Assembly: GCA_014529385.2 (NCBI GenBank) | Contig: CM043962.1 | Location: 50,236,598-50,300,597, forward strand | From: Adiantum capillus-veneris | Lineage: Eukaryota; Streptophyta; Polypodiopsida; Polypodiales; Pteridaceae | Length of the DNA: 64,000 nt | Reading direction: 5' to 3' | Shown here: in pieces, positions 33,520 through 45,707 of the stretch | Numbering within the stretch: position 1 is the first letter of the stretch | Layout of the letters: the number at the start of each line of letters is the position of its first letter | Translations under genes and position numbers: made by a program | Notes under the pieces: model-generated | The model's input: only the letters and a program-made list of their open reading frames with translations | What the model was told of the DNA's origin: nothing | Database searches by the model: none

Positions 33520-36300
33520 GTCTGGTCCTACTATACCACTTGTAAAGTCTCTTGCTTTTGACAAATCAATGAAAATCTTAGTTTTTGCGTACATGATTTT
33601 TATCAAAGAGTCCTTAAAAGGTCCTAATGGTTCATTAAATATAAATGGTAGGAATCAAGAAGAGTTAGACTTAACTAATTTTCTAAAAGGATTCCAAGAT
33701 GTGTTCATCCATGAAACCTCTATGGACTTACCTCCTAAATGAGGGGATGATGACCAGCGAATCGAGCTCCTACCAGGAAGCTCACCACCTAATAAGCCTT
33801 CTTATCGAGTTTCCCAAGATCAACAAGAGTAGATCATGAGGCAAGTACAAAAATTGGTAGACAAAGGGATGGTGAGGCCTAGCTCCTCTCCCTTTTGTTC
33901 TCCAGTCCTTTTTGTGCAAAAGAAAGATGGTACATACCTCATGTGTGTGTACTATCGAGCACTAAACCATATCACTATAAAAAAATAGATTTTCCATTCC
34001 ACATGTAGAAGATCTATTTGATAAGCTACAAGAATTGACCGACTTCATTAGAATTGACCTTAAAAGTGGCTATCATCAAATAAGGAAAGTAAGTGAAGGT
34101 ATCGTAAAGACCACGTTTTGTACAACATTTGGTCTTTATGAATATCTAGTCATGCCTTTTGGCTTGACTAATGCATTGGCCACATTCAATCATTTAATGG
34201 AGAAAATCTTGAGACCCTACCGCAAATGCACTGGAGTGTTTTTTGATGGTATCATCATCTACTCCAAGTCCTTGGAGGAGCACAAGCAACATCTCCAGGT
34301 GATTTTTTAAGCTTTGAGGGAGAACATGACTTTTATTAATCAACAGAAGAGTGAATTTTTCCTTCAAGAGATTCAATACTTAGGTCAGATTATCTCTCAA
34401 GATGGTATCTGTATGGATCCATCAAAGTTGGAGGTAATAGAAGCATGGCCTAATCCAAGGAATCTACATGAGCTAAGAAGTGATTGTGGTGATTCTTGTG
34501 GTGATTGCCTTGGAGAAGTTTTGCTTCAAAAGGGCATGCCATAGCATATGAGAGCCTAAGGCTCAATTCTGATGAACAAGTCTTGGGAATATATGAAAAA
34601 TAGCTTTTAGCTGTTCTACATGTCCTAACATATGGAAGCACTATCTATTGGGGACTCCATTTATTTTGCGCACAGACCACCAAAGTCTCAAGTACTTCAT
34701 GATGCAAACCAAGTTTCTCGACAAACAAATGAGGTGGGGAAATTTTCTTTTGCAATTATATTTTTATATTTCTCACATTTCTTGTAAGCATAATCAAGTG
34801 ACCGATGCACTTTTACGATGACCAAGAGTTAATGAGGTATCTATAGCAACTCACAATGATCTATCTTCTATGATAGATGAGTATGCTACTGACCCTGACT
34901 TTAAAGACATAATGTCATCCGCTGCATTGGGGAAGAAAAAAGAACCATTCACCTTGCAGGATGGTTATCTTCTCCATGAAAATAGGCTATGTGTTACCCA
35001 CTCCATTTTGTGAGAAAGTCATGTATGAATCCCATGCTCCTCCCTATGCGGGGCATAGAGGTATTCAACCTACTCTTTGAAGAGAGACGTACTTCTATTG
35101 GCCTACCATGAAAGTGGACATACAAGAGTATGTTTCAAAGTGTGTGGTATGCCAAAAGACCAAATATGATAGAATGAAGCAATTTGGATTACTTGAGTCA
35201 TTGCCAATCCCTAATTCACCATGGGAGAGTATATCCATGGATTTTATCTTTGGATTACCCAAGTCTATCCATGGGAATACGGGAATATGAACACTAAAGG
35301 TTTAGCAAGCAAGCACACTTTATTCCTGTTAAAAAATACTATTAAGTGACTCCAAATGGCAACTCTCTTCATATCTCAGATATTCAAACACCATGGATTA
35401 CTAGCATCCATTGTGTCAAATAGAGATCCTAGAATGACCATTGATTTCTGGAAAGGTCTCTTTGAAAATCTAGGTACAAGATTGAATTTCTCTTTGGCCT
35501 ATCACCCACAAACGGATGGCCAAAGTGAGATAGCCAATTTTACAATTCTTGATCTACTATAGACTTATGTTATAGAGGTAGATCAACGCTCACAATGGGA
35601 AAAGTACTTACCCCTTGTCAAGTATGCGTATAATAATACTATCCATACTACTACGGGAAAGGTATCTTGTTGAGATCATAGAGGGAACACCTAAAAGTCC
35701 CTTGCTAATTAAAGTACATGGGAAGATTTTTGCTGCTGATGAGTATAGCTGTGACCTACAAGAAGCTTTTCAAAAGATTAAGGAGGCTATATGCATCTCT
35801 TAACAAAGGCAAAAAGTTGCTGCTTACGAGCACAGTAGGGCCTTAAAGTTCAAAGAAGATGATTGGGTCTTACTTAAGTTTCCCAAGACTTGATTGAGGC
35901 AAACGACGGGAAAAAATCCTACGGGCCATCAAAAGTATTATGCTAAACTAGTAAAAACATAATATGGTCCTACCTTGAAGCCAATCAATGACATGGCATA
36001 TCAGCTCAAGTTTCCCAACCATGGACTCATACACAATGATTTTCATATGACCCTACTTAAGCCCTACAAAGGAGAGCCACTGAGAGAACCAATTATTGAA
36101 GACCCTCTAGAAATCAAAGACCAAGAAGAGGTGCTACAACCCAAAGCTATCCTTCGGCATGAAGACAAGGTACTACTCCATGGTAATATTATTTGATGAT
36201 ATCTTTTTAAGTTCAACAATTATCCTTTTGAAGATGCTAGACGGATGCAAGGCATAGAGCTTAAGATAGTATGAACCTTGTCAATTCTTACAATGCTACA
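33520..36300 (+). pseudogene. Element B pol: RT, RNase H and integrase remnants
   Basis: Order on the plus strand: linker (PTIPLVKS, FAYMIFIKES), RT fingers ([30 protein letters not shown]), RT palm (IDLKSGYHQIR, YLVMPFGLTNALATFNHLME), integrase zinc finger and core (CVVCQKTKYDR, ISMDFIFGLPKS, YHPQTDGQSEIAN), and a C-terminal region ending near 36300. The catalytic FFDD is changed to FFDG (34239-34250). About 65-70 residues between the RT thumb and RNase H are missing at about 34478 compared with element A, removing the connection and the first RNase H acidic region. Many stops are present. The 3' end (FEDARRMQGIELK) aligns with the chromodomain end of element A. Confidence 0.8.
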
Positions 36301-36647
36301 TTAGAGTAAGCAAAGTACACGTCTCTTTTAAATGATCAATGTTTTTGTGTTATAAGACTAATTCTCCTTTTATTGTGCACAAATTTAAGTAGTATGCATG
36401 CTTACAATCATGTTTGTGATGAGACATCTCTCAAACACCAAGTAGAATTTTTTACTCTACTTTGGGAGAATGAAATGGACTAAAGAGCGGACATGCTTGT
36501 GGTAGCTAAGTCTCCCAAGCCCCAAATGGATTAGTCATCCATCTTGGTATGATGTCATCAGGTAAAAAGGAATCCTCTATCCGCTAAGAAATATTGACTA
36601 ATGACTAAGGCTTTATCTCCTCTACCTCATAGCCGAGGACGACTATG

Positions 36648-36664
36648 ATTTCAAGAGAGAGGTA
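36648..36664 (+). other. Polypurine tract of element B
   Basis: AAGAGAGAGGTAA lies directly before the 3' LTR start. It matches the tract at 10943-10958 of element A on the opposite strand and is in the expected place for plus-strand priming. Confidence 0.6.
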
Positions 36665-38207
36665 AGTCATAAAATGTAATATCTAACCAACCCAAATAAT
36701 TTTCTCATATTAAACTGATCATTTAATGTGGGAGAATAAACAGGAACAAGGGTTAGAATATAGACATGTGCTTATGGATCTATTTCAAGATGGGGCCACA
36801 GTAAAAGGGGTCCAAATGAGAGACGGTCTTTCAAAGAGCAAGACTACCTATTGGATCTTATATAACTTAGGGTTAGATTCACCAAAGAATTCTAAAGGGT
36901 AGTGTTAAAAGGCCTTTGGCCTTAGGCAAGCTAGGATTGTGCTTGAGGTGGGAACCCGATCCAAGCTTGAGATTCTTGTCTTGCTTGCTGACTAAGGTGC
37001 TTGAGGTGCTTAATGACTAAGGTGCTCCATGACTAAGGTGATTAAGGGGTTCAAGGTGTTCCCAAAAGTGAACATGATTCCTACTCAAGGTGGGGAGACC
37101 CCTCATTGTAGCAGCATGAGAGAGAACACACATACCCTCACACAAGAGAAGCTTGGTCTAAAGAAGTAACAAGGAAACTTCTCAAGTTCCTCTTGTTGTC
37201 CTCATGGTGTGTCTACAGCCTATTAGTTGGCCTCTCAAGAGGTCCAATGATAATTTATCTAATTTATTTAATTGATTATGCATTTATCAAGTCCTATCTC
37301 TCAAAGAGAAAAGGGGGACACTTGTCCCAACGCTAGAATGGTTGCTTGATATGCACCCTGTGCATGTGATTGTCTATAGGCTTGTAGGGTTCTAATCATC
37401 TTCTAGCATGAGCTACAAGGGGGGACGATCAAGGAAGCTAGGGGCTAGCTTGGGGGGTATACTCCCCCCCCCCCCCCCCCCCGCCACACACACACACACA
37501 CACACACATTGTGTGTGTGTGTGTGTGTGATTTTGTGAAGTACAAAGTGCAAGAGCTCGATCTCCTTCTCCAAGCTTGTTGAGAAGTTGAGAGCCTACAC
37601 CAACACTCTTGGCTATATAATGAAAATCTAACCAAGATCCATGCTTCAATTCTTGCGCTTACTATCTTGTTCATCTTGATTATGCTATTATGCTATGCTA
37701 AGGAAGAAGAGTGATGATAAGTGAGGAACTATTTCCATCTCCTATGAATGCTTCTTCTTCCTCTTCCCTACCCTCATTCCCCGCTAGCTCTCTCCACCTT
37801 TGAAGGTGTTTGAGGCATTGGGACTGAGGTTGGGGATGGTTAATGCGCTGACAAATTTTTTGTTATGCTCGTGATGCATGAAGCTTTCCATCTTCATTGC
37901 ATCACCTAGGTCACAAGGAACACAAAGATTGTATTGTACCAAATCTCTCTTGATGGGAGAATCTATAATACAAAAGCCTATTGGAGGGGGGACCGGCTCC
38001 ACACAAATCCGGTCTTCAAATTTTGTTATGTTCTCTAATTCTCTCTCTTGCAAAAGTAATGTTCATGCAAGTTAATTAAGTATAACAATTATGTTTCTAC
38101 CACTAAATAAGTTCATCCTCTATGTTCTTAAAGTAGTCTCATAAAAAGGCTCACTCTAATTCTCTTAAATTCGCTATTCTCAAAGTTCATAGGCCATTTC
38201 CATTACA
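36665..38207 (+). mobile_element. 3' LTR of element B
   Basis: It starts at AGTCATAAAATGTAATATC and ends CCATTTCCATTACA at 38207. It is homologous along its length to 26744-27983, with an extra block at about 36955-37300 containing three GACTAAGGTG words. The C tract here is 19 bases (37464-37482), followed by (CA)n and (GT)n. The antisense frame at 37784-38053 is open for 89 codons (RDLVQYNLCVPCDLGDAMKM and HHEHNKKFVSALTIP). Confidence 0.8.
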
Positions 38208-39580
38208 AATGCTATGAATTATAACTGAAAAAGACTACATCCACACCAGGGGTAGCCTTTAGCTCCATCACCTTGCAAGAAGGACCATCAAAACTTTGGG
38301 TTGAGACTAAGCTCCCGTTGTTGCCACCATAGAAGAACCAAAGCCCACCAACCCCAAAGAACATGCCCGAAACAAGACATAGGGTGAATTCCAAACGGCA
38401 AAGCTGTCCGCCAAAAAAACAAGAGAATCAAAAGCAGACCTCGATAAGTGCTACCATAAAAAAGGAGCCATACCACCATTCAGCACACCGGGCTAGGAGG
38501 GGATCCCACCACATCATAAGGAGACTCCAGAGCCACCATGCAAACACAAAAATTACCTCTACCAACCCTGCATCCTGAAAATCTTTCATAAGGGACACAA
38601 ACACCATTTGGGTAGAAGTCTCTAGGGGCATCCTCCACCATCCCCAAAAATAAGGAGGTCGAGAAAATAACGGCCAAGGGACAAATAGATGCCAAAGATG
38701 GAGCATCTCAGGGTCATTCCTCCCAATAAACACGCTACTCCAAGAGATAGGCCCTCCTTGCAGGTGCGAGTCCCAATGATGACCCCCACGAACCCGCTCT
38801 GTCATAGAACCAATTAGAGCCTCCCTACTCGACGGCCTCGTAGGTTGCACACTCGCAGGAGGTCACCACTCCGTATTTAAGAACCTAAAACAAATGCTTG
38901 ACTTTTTTTTTTTTGAGAACACGTGGTGGAAGATCATCACTAGAGAAAGTGATAAATAAATATAAGCTTTGTTACTTGGTTTGAAACGTGAAGGAGGTGA
39001 GGCAATCATGCCACTCCCAACCACTAGTAAAGAGGAAGGGAAAGAAGAGATCCAAAAACGTACCAACATGGACAATCTCAAGTAGGTAGGATAGATCCTC
39101 TAGTAGGGTTGAGAGGAAAAAAAATATTTATACCGATTGTTAGGGACACATGAATAATTGCTTAGTGTAACCCTCTCAACGAGGGTGGGGTCACTATGTA
39201 CAAATTCCATTTATCAAGTGCATTCAAAGACTATTTCTAAAACTCCTTATCTGTGAACTTTTACAAATAAAATACACAGTCTTCCTATTCAATTTGTATT
39301 TTTTTTTCAATTCCATTTTTTTCTAAGAAATGTAGAATACAATAAGGATCTAGTAGCAAGGAGAGTAGAGAGAAATATGATGTAAAGTAGATTGGTGGCA
39401 AATAAAAAACTATAGATTAACACACTATTATAAAGTGCTGATATCATCCACCCTTGCACTAGCAAGGTAGAGATTAGATGGCAATGTAAACAACTAGAGA
39501 AAGTAGGAATACAAGGGACTAACAATCCTTCAACAAGGATGTGCATGTGTGCGTCAAGTGTGCACTCCATTCAAACGAAT
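38208..39580. other. Gene-poor stretch, minus-strand Trp-rich frames
   Basis: I recognise nothing definite. On the minus strand 38850-38428 is open for 140 codons (GGHHWDSHLQGG, WSSVFIGRNDPEM) and is tryptophan-rich. Neighbouring frames (38479-38288, 38394-38212) are also hydrophobic and Trp-rich. This could be a degraded non-LTR retrotransposon tail or chance in a GC-richer patch. 39110-39580 is AT-rich with no features. Confidence 0.35.
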
Positions 39581-39589
39581 TACTCATGA

Positions 39590-40250
39590 CAAGGCTTCCT
39601 TATATAGATGTAAGGGAGCCTTTAAATGCCCATGTGTAGCCGCCCTTAGATAGCCAAGTCCAAGTAGAACTCGGCCATGCGTCCATGTGTGTGGCCATCT
39701 TTGTGTAGCCAAGTTCAAGTAGCCTAGTAGGACTTTCCCATGTGCCCATGTGTAGCCACTTTTGGGTAGACAAGTCTGTCTATAACTCAGTCGATAGCCT
39801 AGGAAATCCTGCCACCGGCCAAAGACCACCAGTTGCTGGTCACCGACCATCGTAAACAGCCTTTTTTTACCATCTTTCGGTCAAGATTTTTAGGCAAAAG
39901 GAAAATTCTGATGAATAAAAAGTCTCGAGGGATTTTTCCCCCGAGGCCCCCAAAGTTGGCCCTAAATTTTCTTTGTACCATCCATGATAAAAAATCAAGG
40001 GGCCTCATCAGTGTACCCACCAAATATATGTGCACCATTGGCTTCTCCTCATATGGGGGCCTTACATAATGTGCAACATATATTGTTGTGGCAAAACTAA
40101 GAGAGGTGGATGTTGCAAGTACACCAACATTTATGGTACCCTTTTGTATGCGAAAATGTGAGAAAAAATAAAATTTAATAACCCCTTCTATTACACTCAC
40201 GTGATATTCACGTAATATCAAGTGACCCCCTCGAGGTAGCCCCATTAAGA
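39590..40250 (+). mobile_element. LTR-like remnant with short internal repeats
   Basis: A TATA-like CCTTATATAGATG (about 39598-39610) is followed by three copies of a unit of about 70 bases built around CCATGTGTAGCC, AGCCAAGT and CAAGTAG (39625-39790). The region ends in an A/T-rich part with CACGTGATATTCACG. Downstream (40400-41850) are gag- and protease-like traces in the same orientation, so this may be the 5' LTR of a very old gypsy element. Ends and primer site are not found. Confidence 0.3.
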
Positions 40251-40399
40251 TTTGTGGATGCTAAAACTGAGGAGCTAGTTAAATACATAGTGGAAGCTTC
40301 AAGTTACAAGGAAGGGGGGTTTCTAGGAGAGTGTACCCTTGTTCAAGAAACATGACTATACTTATGGGAATTCAAGTAGACAAGTAAAAATATCTGCCT

Positions 40400-41850
40400 A
40401 GACCTTAATGCTTATTGCTCAATGAACACAATTGTAAGAATCCTAAAGCTATAAGTTATTGCATGGAGTGCGGCATCAGTACTCTATATGATGATTGTCA
40501 CCCAAACTACCCAAGAGAGACTTCTAAGGCTCCCAAAATGAGTTTAGGGTCAATAAGGATAACATATTCTCCATCTCACAAATATAAGACCCCGGGGAGG
40601 TCACCTAATAAAAATGTAACCTATCACGTGAGTTCAACAGAAGGGTATTTAAAGCTCTCAAAACTTACAGAAATATATATACAAAAGGAAATTATTTTTT
40701 CAAATTTGAAAAAAACTTACAGATTTTAAAAGAAAAGGGTACATTATATTCTTTTAAAAATTCACAAATAAGGGGTTTTACAAACATGTCTTGAACGCAT
40801 GTGATATGGTAGTTTGACACATAGTGAACCCCCCAGGTATAAGACATAGATCACAAAGAAATCTATATAAGAAGAGAGAAACAAAGAAGAGTATCAAAGT
40901 CAAGATTCTCTACCAAGATCAAATGGTAAGAACATAGCCAAAAAGGAAAGGTCCCAAGGATACCACCTCAGGAGCACGCTTTGAAGGACTGGTGATTGTA
41001 GATTGGGATGGATGATAGTTTGGAAGCAAAAAGATTGCCATTGAACACAGAGTGGAAAGTCAAAACTAAGCTAACTAATAAGCTCAAGAGTATCCCTATG
41101 CCCTAGAGCAGTCAATGAAATTTGAGCTTAACAAAATTTTTTGCAACATTATATCTATGCTAGAAGGAACTCCACCAAATAAGGGCTTAAGATTCTCAAA
41201 TACCACATGAAATTAGAGATCATTTTGGAAGATCTCCCATCTTGGAAGCCACTAAGGGAGCAATGAAATTGTGGCAAGTGGTGGCACATAAGTTGCATAG
41301 AGATGAGGACATTGTTTGATGGGGTAGGAGTTAAGGAGAATAACAATGAAAGTGAAACTATGACCATATTCTCCGTATGTAACTTGGACAAGTGGGGCTA
41401 TTGGTTATCCTAGATACGAGCATAGGAATGAGCATATTCCACCAAAGAAATTAATGGAAAAAGAATGCTTTGAGAAAAACATGCACTATGTTGCAACTAG
41501 CTGATGGCAACCCGAAAGAAATTTTAAGATTGCTAGAGTGAATAGTGAGGACTAGTTGTGATATCCATATTATGAGCTCACACTTTCCATTTTTGATTTG
41601 GCAAAGATACACATTACGAGGTAATCCTAGGAATCCCATTTATGTGACAATTTGTGGTAGTTCAAGTTAAAGGATACAATTATCTTTCATGTGTTTGTGC
41701 GAGGACGATGGTGAAGCTACACGACTGCCTATAGCAAAATTTCAGTTTACTATGCCAAAAAGAAAGAGTCTAAAGGAATCCACAAGGGTGAGGATAACCT
41801 TTTTTTTCCCCCAAATTTGAAGACTTTATTCCAATCATGACTGATCCACA
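40400..41850 (+). pseudogene. Heavily decayed gag/protease-like remnant
   Basis: A cysteine cluster, CKNPKAISYCMECGISTLYD followed by DCH (about 40430-40505), resembles a zinc-binding gag or accessory motif. Further on, LVILDTSIGMSIF (about 41400-41440) looks like a broken retropepsin active site. AHTFHF, DLAK and YEVILGIPFM (about 41575-41645) looks like the closing ILGxPF strand with the following FVVVQVKG. All are in different frames with many stops. The call rests on the order and spacing of these traces. Confidence 0.35.
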
Positions 41851-43619
41851 AAAACTCACAAAAAAGCTCTTAAGGGTGAAACTTATGTCATGGATTCCTT
41901 GTAAGGGAGGATTCAAAAATAAGAGTAGATGCATGTGCTATCAAAAATCAATACTTATCCCATCCATTTGAAAATTGGATTTTGTGATGAGAATAGTTTA
42001 GATATTGTCCCAATTCAAAATTATTACCCTTGTGGAAGGAGAGCCTTTTGCAAGAGCCACATCTGAGAAGGATCCTTTTGAAGAATCGACAAAACATAGC
42101 CATACCAATGACTCACACAATAATGGAAGGTCTTGTTTAGATTGCAGCTCTACAAAAACTAGCATACTTAGGTAGAAATGAGAAAGCACCACAAGGTAGA
42201 TCAAGGGGTGAGAAGTCCACCAATCTTGGCAAACAAGCATGCTTATATGTTTGATGTTGAGGCATACAATTGCATCAAAGATGAGGTCCTATGGAAATAG
42301 GGCATGGCATGTAAAACAAATGCTAACAAGAGATTGGAATAATGGGCTAAACCCAAAGAAATAACTTCTATAAAACCCAAACAAAACCAAAATCTTGAGG
42401 AAACAAGAAAACAAAAATAAGGAAAAAACCTAGGATAGGTAATGCATAGACAACCAACCAAGAAGCAAGAAAAATATGACAATGAGACTCTTATCCTGTT
42501 CCGCAGTATTGGTAGTATGGATGTGTGTGCCCCCCCCCCCCCCCAACACACAAACCCCAATCGGTGGTGTTTGTGCAAAGAGGGTGAGATATAGTGGTTG
42601 CGTGTGTTGAAGGGTTTGAGATGAATTGTGGTGGTATATATGTGTTGTGTGTTGATCTTGTTGAGCGTGTGTGCATTGGAATGTGTCTAATCGACGGTTT
42701 GTTAGTGTAATTTGTGTGTTTTGGAGGTGTTTTTGAGAGGATAGAGGTGTTGTAAATTATTTGAGCTATAGAGAGGTAGTATGTGTGTGTTTGGGGTGTG
42801 TTCCCCATTCCCCCTCTTGATCTTCTGGTTCCCCCATGTAGGAGTACATTGATGCGAACATCCCTTGGTAGATGAGAAGATATTTCCTTGAAAGTACAAG
42901 TTTGAAGGTTCCAAGAATTGACCATCAAGATTTAGTGTGTAATTTAGTATCGTGAGTTGGGTCTTACCCCAATACTATACTCCTATAGACACTCTCAATA
43001 CTATATACAAATTAGAGATCCACTAAAGTTGGAATCATATTCACAACTAGATCTTTGGTAGACTTGAAATTCCATAATCTTGGTTGTTTTTTATAATGGA
43101 AAGTCGTTCTATCTGAAATGTTTTCTTCATCTATACACCTTGGTAGAGATAAGACTTTATGAGTTTAAGAATTTCAAGAACTCAACTTGATCTTTACACT
43201 AATAGTATGTAGTGCTAAAGTAGCACCCACAAACTCACTAATGGCAAGACTCTTGCTTGTCGATTAGAATTGATGGGTACTCAAATGGATATAATTGTTC
43301 AATCTTGATAGCAATCACTGATGGAGAACTAGGAACCAACCTAGTAAGGTGAACAAGATAATCAAGAAGGTATTTAATTTAGAGGCAAAATACTATTACA
43401 CACTGAAAATAGCCTAAAATAACAACTCATGAAACCCAAAATGAATCTTACAAAGGGTGAAAAATGTCTAGGTGGATTGACTTGGCTAATTCAAAATAGG
43501 AGGAAAAGAAGGTGTGGATAGAAATGACTAAAACCAAAGAGAAAGATGCACTTCTTAGCAAATAAAAGATATAAGGATATCTTTCTCTAGTCTACCTAGA
43601 TTTCAAGAGAATTTAACCC
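41851..43619. other. Gene-free stretch with poly-C and GT-rich repeats
   Basis: No gene is seen. A C15 tract lies at about 42530-42544 next to CACACAAACCCC. 42560-42800 is rich in GTGTGTG words. 42820-43600 is ordinary AT-rich sequence with no motif I recognise. Open frames on the minus strand (42243-42928) are low-complexity Thr/His/Pro products of the GT-rich tract. Confidence 0.5.
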
Positions 43620-43739
43620 CAAAATCTACCAACACACCATCTCTCCCAATAAGAGTGCTAAGGTTAGGCTTAGATTCAACGAGGTATCTAACGTTTCAAA
43701 GATTCTTGGTAAGGGTCCCCTTACATTTAACATGACAAT

Positions 43740-44560
43740 GGTCTGCGTTTTACCATGGGAGCCAATTCTTAACTCGGAAGAGTCCTTGAGGGATTCATCC
43801 TATCTTGGTTGAGTTTGTGAGACTGCCTAGTTCGCTCTAGGATAATATCATGTTGCTTGTGCGCCAACTAGGCACTCCCTTGTTTGTTCCTAATAGGAGG
43901 GGGGCTAGGAAGGTCCTCTATTTAGGTTCGGATGGAATGGGGTTAAGACACCACCAAAAATCATAATCATCAATGTTGGATATGGTGTTGTTACTATTCC
44001 ACTCAACTTTGGGGCTTACTTTGGGGCTTGCTTTGAGTGTAACAAATGTGGGCACTTTGCCAAGGATTACCCCATTAGGATTAAAGAAAAATCCGAACCT
44101 ACAGCCCAAGTCCCCAATTCAAGGAATATTAATTATGTTCCTATCAAGAAAACATCATTGGAAGAGGGTGAGAAACATGCAAAGAGCTGCAAAGAGACAA
44201 TAATAGGGGAGGAAAAAGAGGCTATAACTTGTGACAATGAAATTACCAAATCACAAGAGATGACTGTTGAGGTACAAAGCTTCACAGTGCAAAGCCTTGA
44301 GCACCCACAAAGATAATCCATTGGTCATTTTTGCAACTAAACCTAAGCTTCTGATAGTCACAACTATGTTGGCTGTGAAGTTCTCAGGACTAAAGAGGGC
44401 CAAAAGGGTGAAGGTGATGGTAAGAGAATACATATCATTGAAGAATAACAAATCCTTGAGAGGGATAGTATTCTCAGCACCCCCTGTTGAACCAAAAGGG
44501 GCAACTGGTGCCATCTCACTCGACAAACCCTTTGAAGTGCTGTAAGAAAAGAAATCACCT
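43740..44560 (+). pseudogene. LINE 2 ORF1, nucleic-acid-binding protein remnant
   Basis: VLPWEPILNSEESLRDSSYL (about 43750-43810), then FVRLPSSLWDNIMLL and RQLGTPLFVPNRRGARKVL (43815-43920) match the DUF4283-type domain found in ORF1 of plant L1 elements. After a frame change comes INVGYGVVTIPLNF and then ECNKCGHFAKDYP (44034-44076), a CCHC zinc knuckle whose last cysteine is tyrosine. A charged tail (KKTSLEEGEKHAK) follows. ORF1 proteins bind LINE RNA. This copy has at least one frame shift and a damaged knuckle, so it is not functional. Confidence 0.65.
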
Positions 44561-44630
44561 AACCCGACGGAACCCCCAAATTCTCCTAGGGCCTCAAATG
44601 CGGAGGCCGGGCATGGGTCAGACGTTGAAA

Positions 44631-45178
44631 AGTTTGTTCCCCTCTCCCAATGATGGAAGCCCTGGCTATTCCATCATGGAACATGAAAGGATCAAAGACC
44701 CACAAGAAGCATACCCTCTTCTGGGAGGAAGTTAGAAAAGAGAAGGAAGTTAATTGATGGGCCATCCAAGAACATCATCTTGATTCTCACAGTAAGAGAA
44801 AACAAGCATTGGGGAAAAAGTTAGTGTTCTATGGAGAGAGAGAGAGAGAGAGAGAGTGGACAGGTTTAATGGAGTCCCTCTATTGTGAACAAGGACCTAG
44901 AGCCAAAAGTTTGTTCCCCTCTCCCAATGATGGAAGCCCTGGCTATTCCATCATGGAACATGAAAGGATCAAAGACCCACAAGAAGCATACCCTCTTCTG
45001 GGAGGAAGTTAGAAAAGAGAAGGAAGTTAATTGATGGGCCATCCAAGAACATCATCTTGATTCTCACAGTAAGAGAAAACAAGCATTGGGGAAAAAGTTA
45101 GTGTTCTATGGAGAGAGAGAGAGAGAGTGGACAGGTTTAATGGAGTCCCTCTATTGGGAACAAGGACCTAGAGCCAAA
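44631..45178 (+). repeat. Tandem duplication of 277 bp at the start of LINE 2 ORF2
   Basis: 44631-44907 and 44908-45178 are virtually identical (AGTTTGTTCCCCTCTCCC ... GACCTAGAGCC). They differ mainly in the length of an internal (GA)n tract (22 against 16 bases). Each copy contains the start of the endonuclease (EALAIPSWNMKGSKTHKKH). The near identity contrasts with the decay of the surrounding LINE and means the duplication is much younger. Confidence 0.9.
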
Positions 45179-45676
45179 AGTGGTCCTTAATCACCCCTCT
45201 CGGAGAGTCCTAGGAGTGAGAATTATGTGGGCCAATCAACCTATCACTTTAGTCAACATATATGGCCCTTGAAATGCGAAGGATAGAGCCAAATTGGGGA
45301 TGCACCTTATGGATTCCCCTATTGAAGGAGAGTGTCTACTCATTGGTGACTTCAATATGGTGGAGAAGAGCAAGGATAGAGCAAGAACATCCAATCTGTT
45401 GGCAAGCTCTAAAAGAGATAAATGGTCGGGGCTTTGTGAGAAATGGGCTTTGATGGAATTATGGGAGGTGGGTCCCAGGAACAGCACGCACGGCTTCACG
45501 TACATAAGGCTACAATATGCCCACACGGTTTTCCACCTTCACATGTGCTACTCCTCACACCAAGCTGATTGGATCCCATCACTACCCAAGAAAAAGGTGC
45601 TACCAACAAAGAGTATTTTGAACCATATACCATTACACCTAGAACTCAAGAAAGCCAATGGGGAGAATGAACCTTA
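45179..45676 (+). pseudogene. LINE 2 endonuclease domain (C-terminal part)
   Basis: ILVNIYGP-like words (ITLVNIYGP near 45240-45265), then LMDSPIEGECLLIGDFNMVE (45303-45365) with the catalytic GDFN motif, and FCEKWALMELWEVGPRNSTH with TYIRL downstream are typical of L1 endonucleases. Further on, RVLPTKSILNHIPLHLEL holds the final D/N-H motif, here NH. The frame 45294-45677 is open for 127 codons. It ends at the junction with the organelle insert. An endonuclease of this type nicks target DNA to prime reverse transcription. Confidence 0.75.
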
Positions 45677-45707
45677 ATGATAACATTACCAATCTACCAC
45701 TTATTCT

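Larger units (their letters stand above)
30156..33520. mobile_element. Foreign insertion (~3.3 kb) in element B, composite
   Basis: Between the protease remnant and the RT linker (PTIPLVKS near 33525) the element family sequence is absent. The block contains a (CA)n tract (31210-31246), a 175-bp tandem repeat region (31440-31760), copy 2 of a dispersed repeat (32140-32325), an LTR-like stretch with a TATA box (32319 on), and (GA)n (32679-32721) and (TC)n (33180-33228) tracts. No transposon protein is present. It is probably more than one nested element; I could not define ends or a target-site duplication. Confidence 0.5.
26744..38207 (+). mobile_element. Element B: full-length chromodomain-type gypsy element, plus strand
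   Basis: Two LTRs of the same family in direct orientation (26744-27983 and 36665-38207) enclose a tRNA-iMet primer site, gag, protease, an inserted block of about 3.3 kb, RT/RNase H/integrase remnants and a polypurine tract. The pol region is clearly the same family as element A (11300-14350): [32 protein letters not shown] and YHPQTDGQSEIAN are shared. The LTRs differ from each other by many substitutions and by a block of about 300 bp (36955-37300 present only in the 3' copy), so the insertion is old. I could not find a convincing target-site duplication. Confidence 0.85.

Noticed and set aside
26739-38212. Target-site duplication around element B
   Set aside because: Flanks AATAT (left) and AATGC (right) do not match well, and the left LTR start is degraded, so no duplication is claimed.
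38428-38850. 140-codon minus-strand open frame rich in Trp
   Set aside because: There is no recognisable domain, and adjacent frames in the same patch are equally open and Trp-rich, so composition can explain it.
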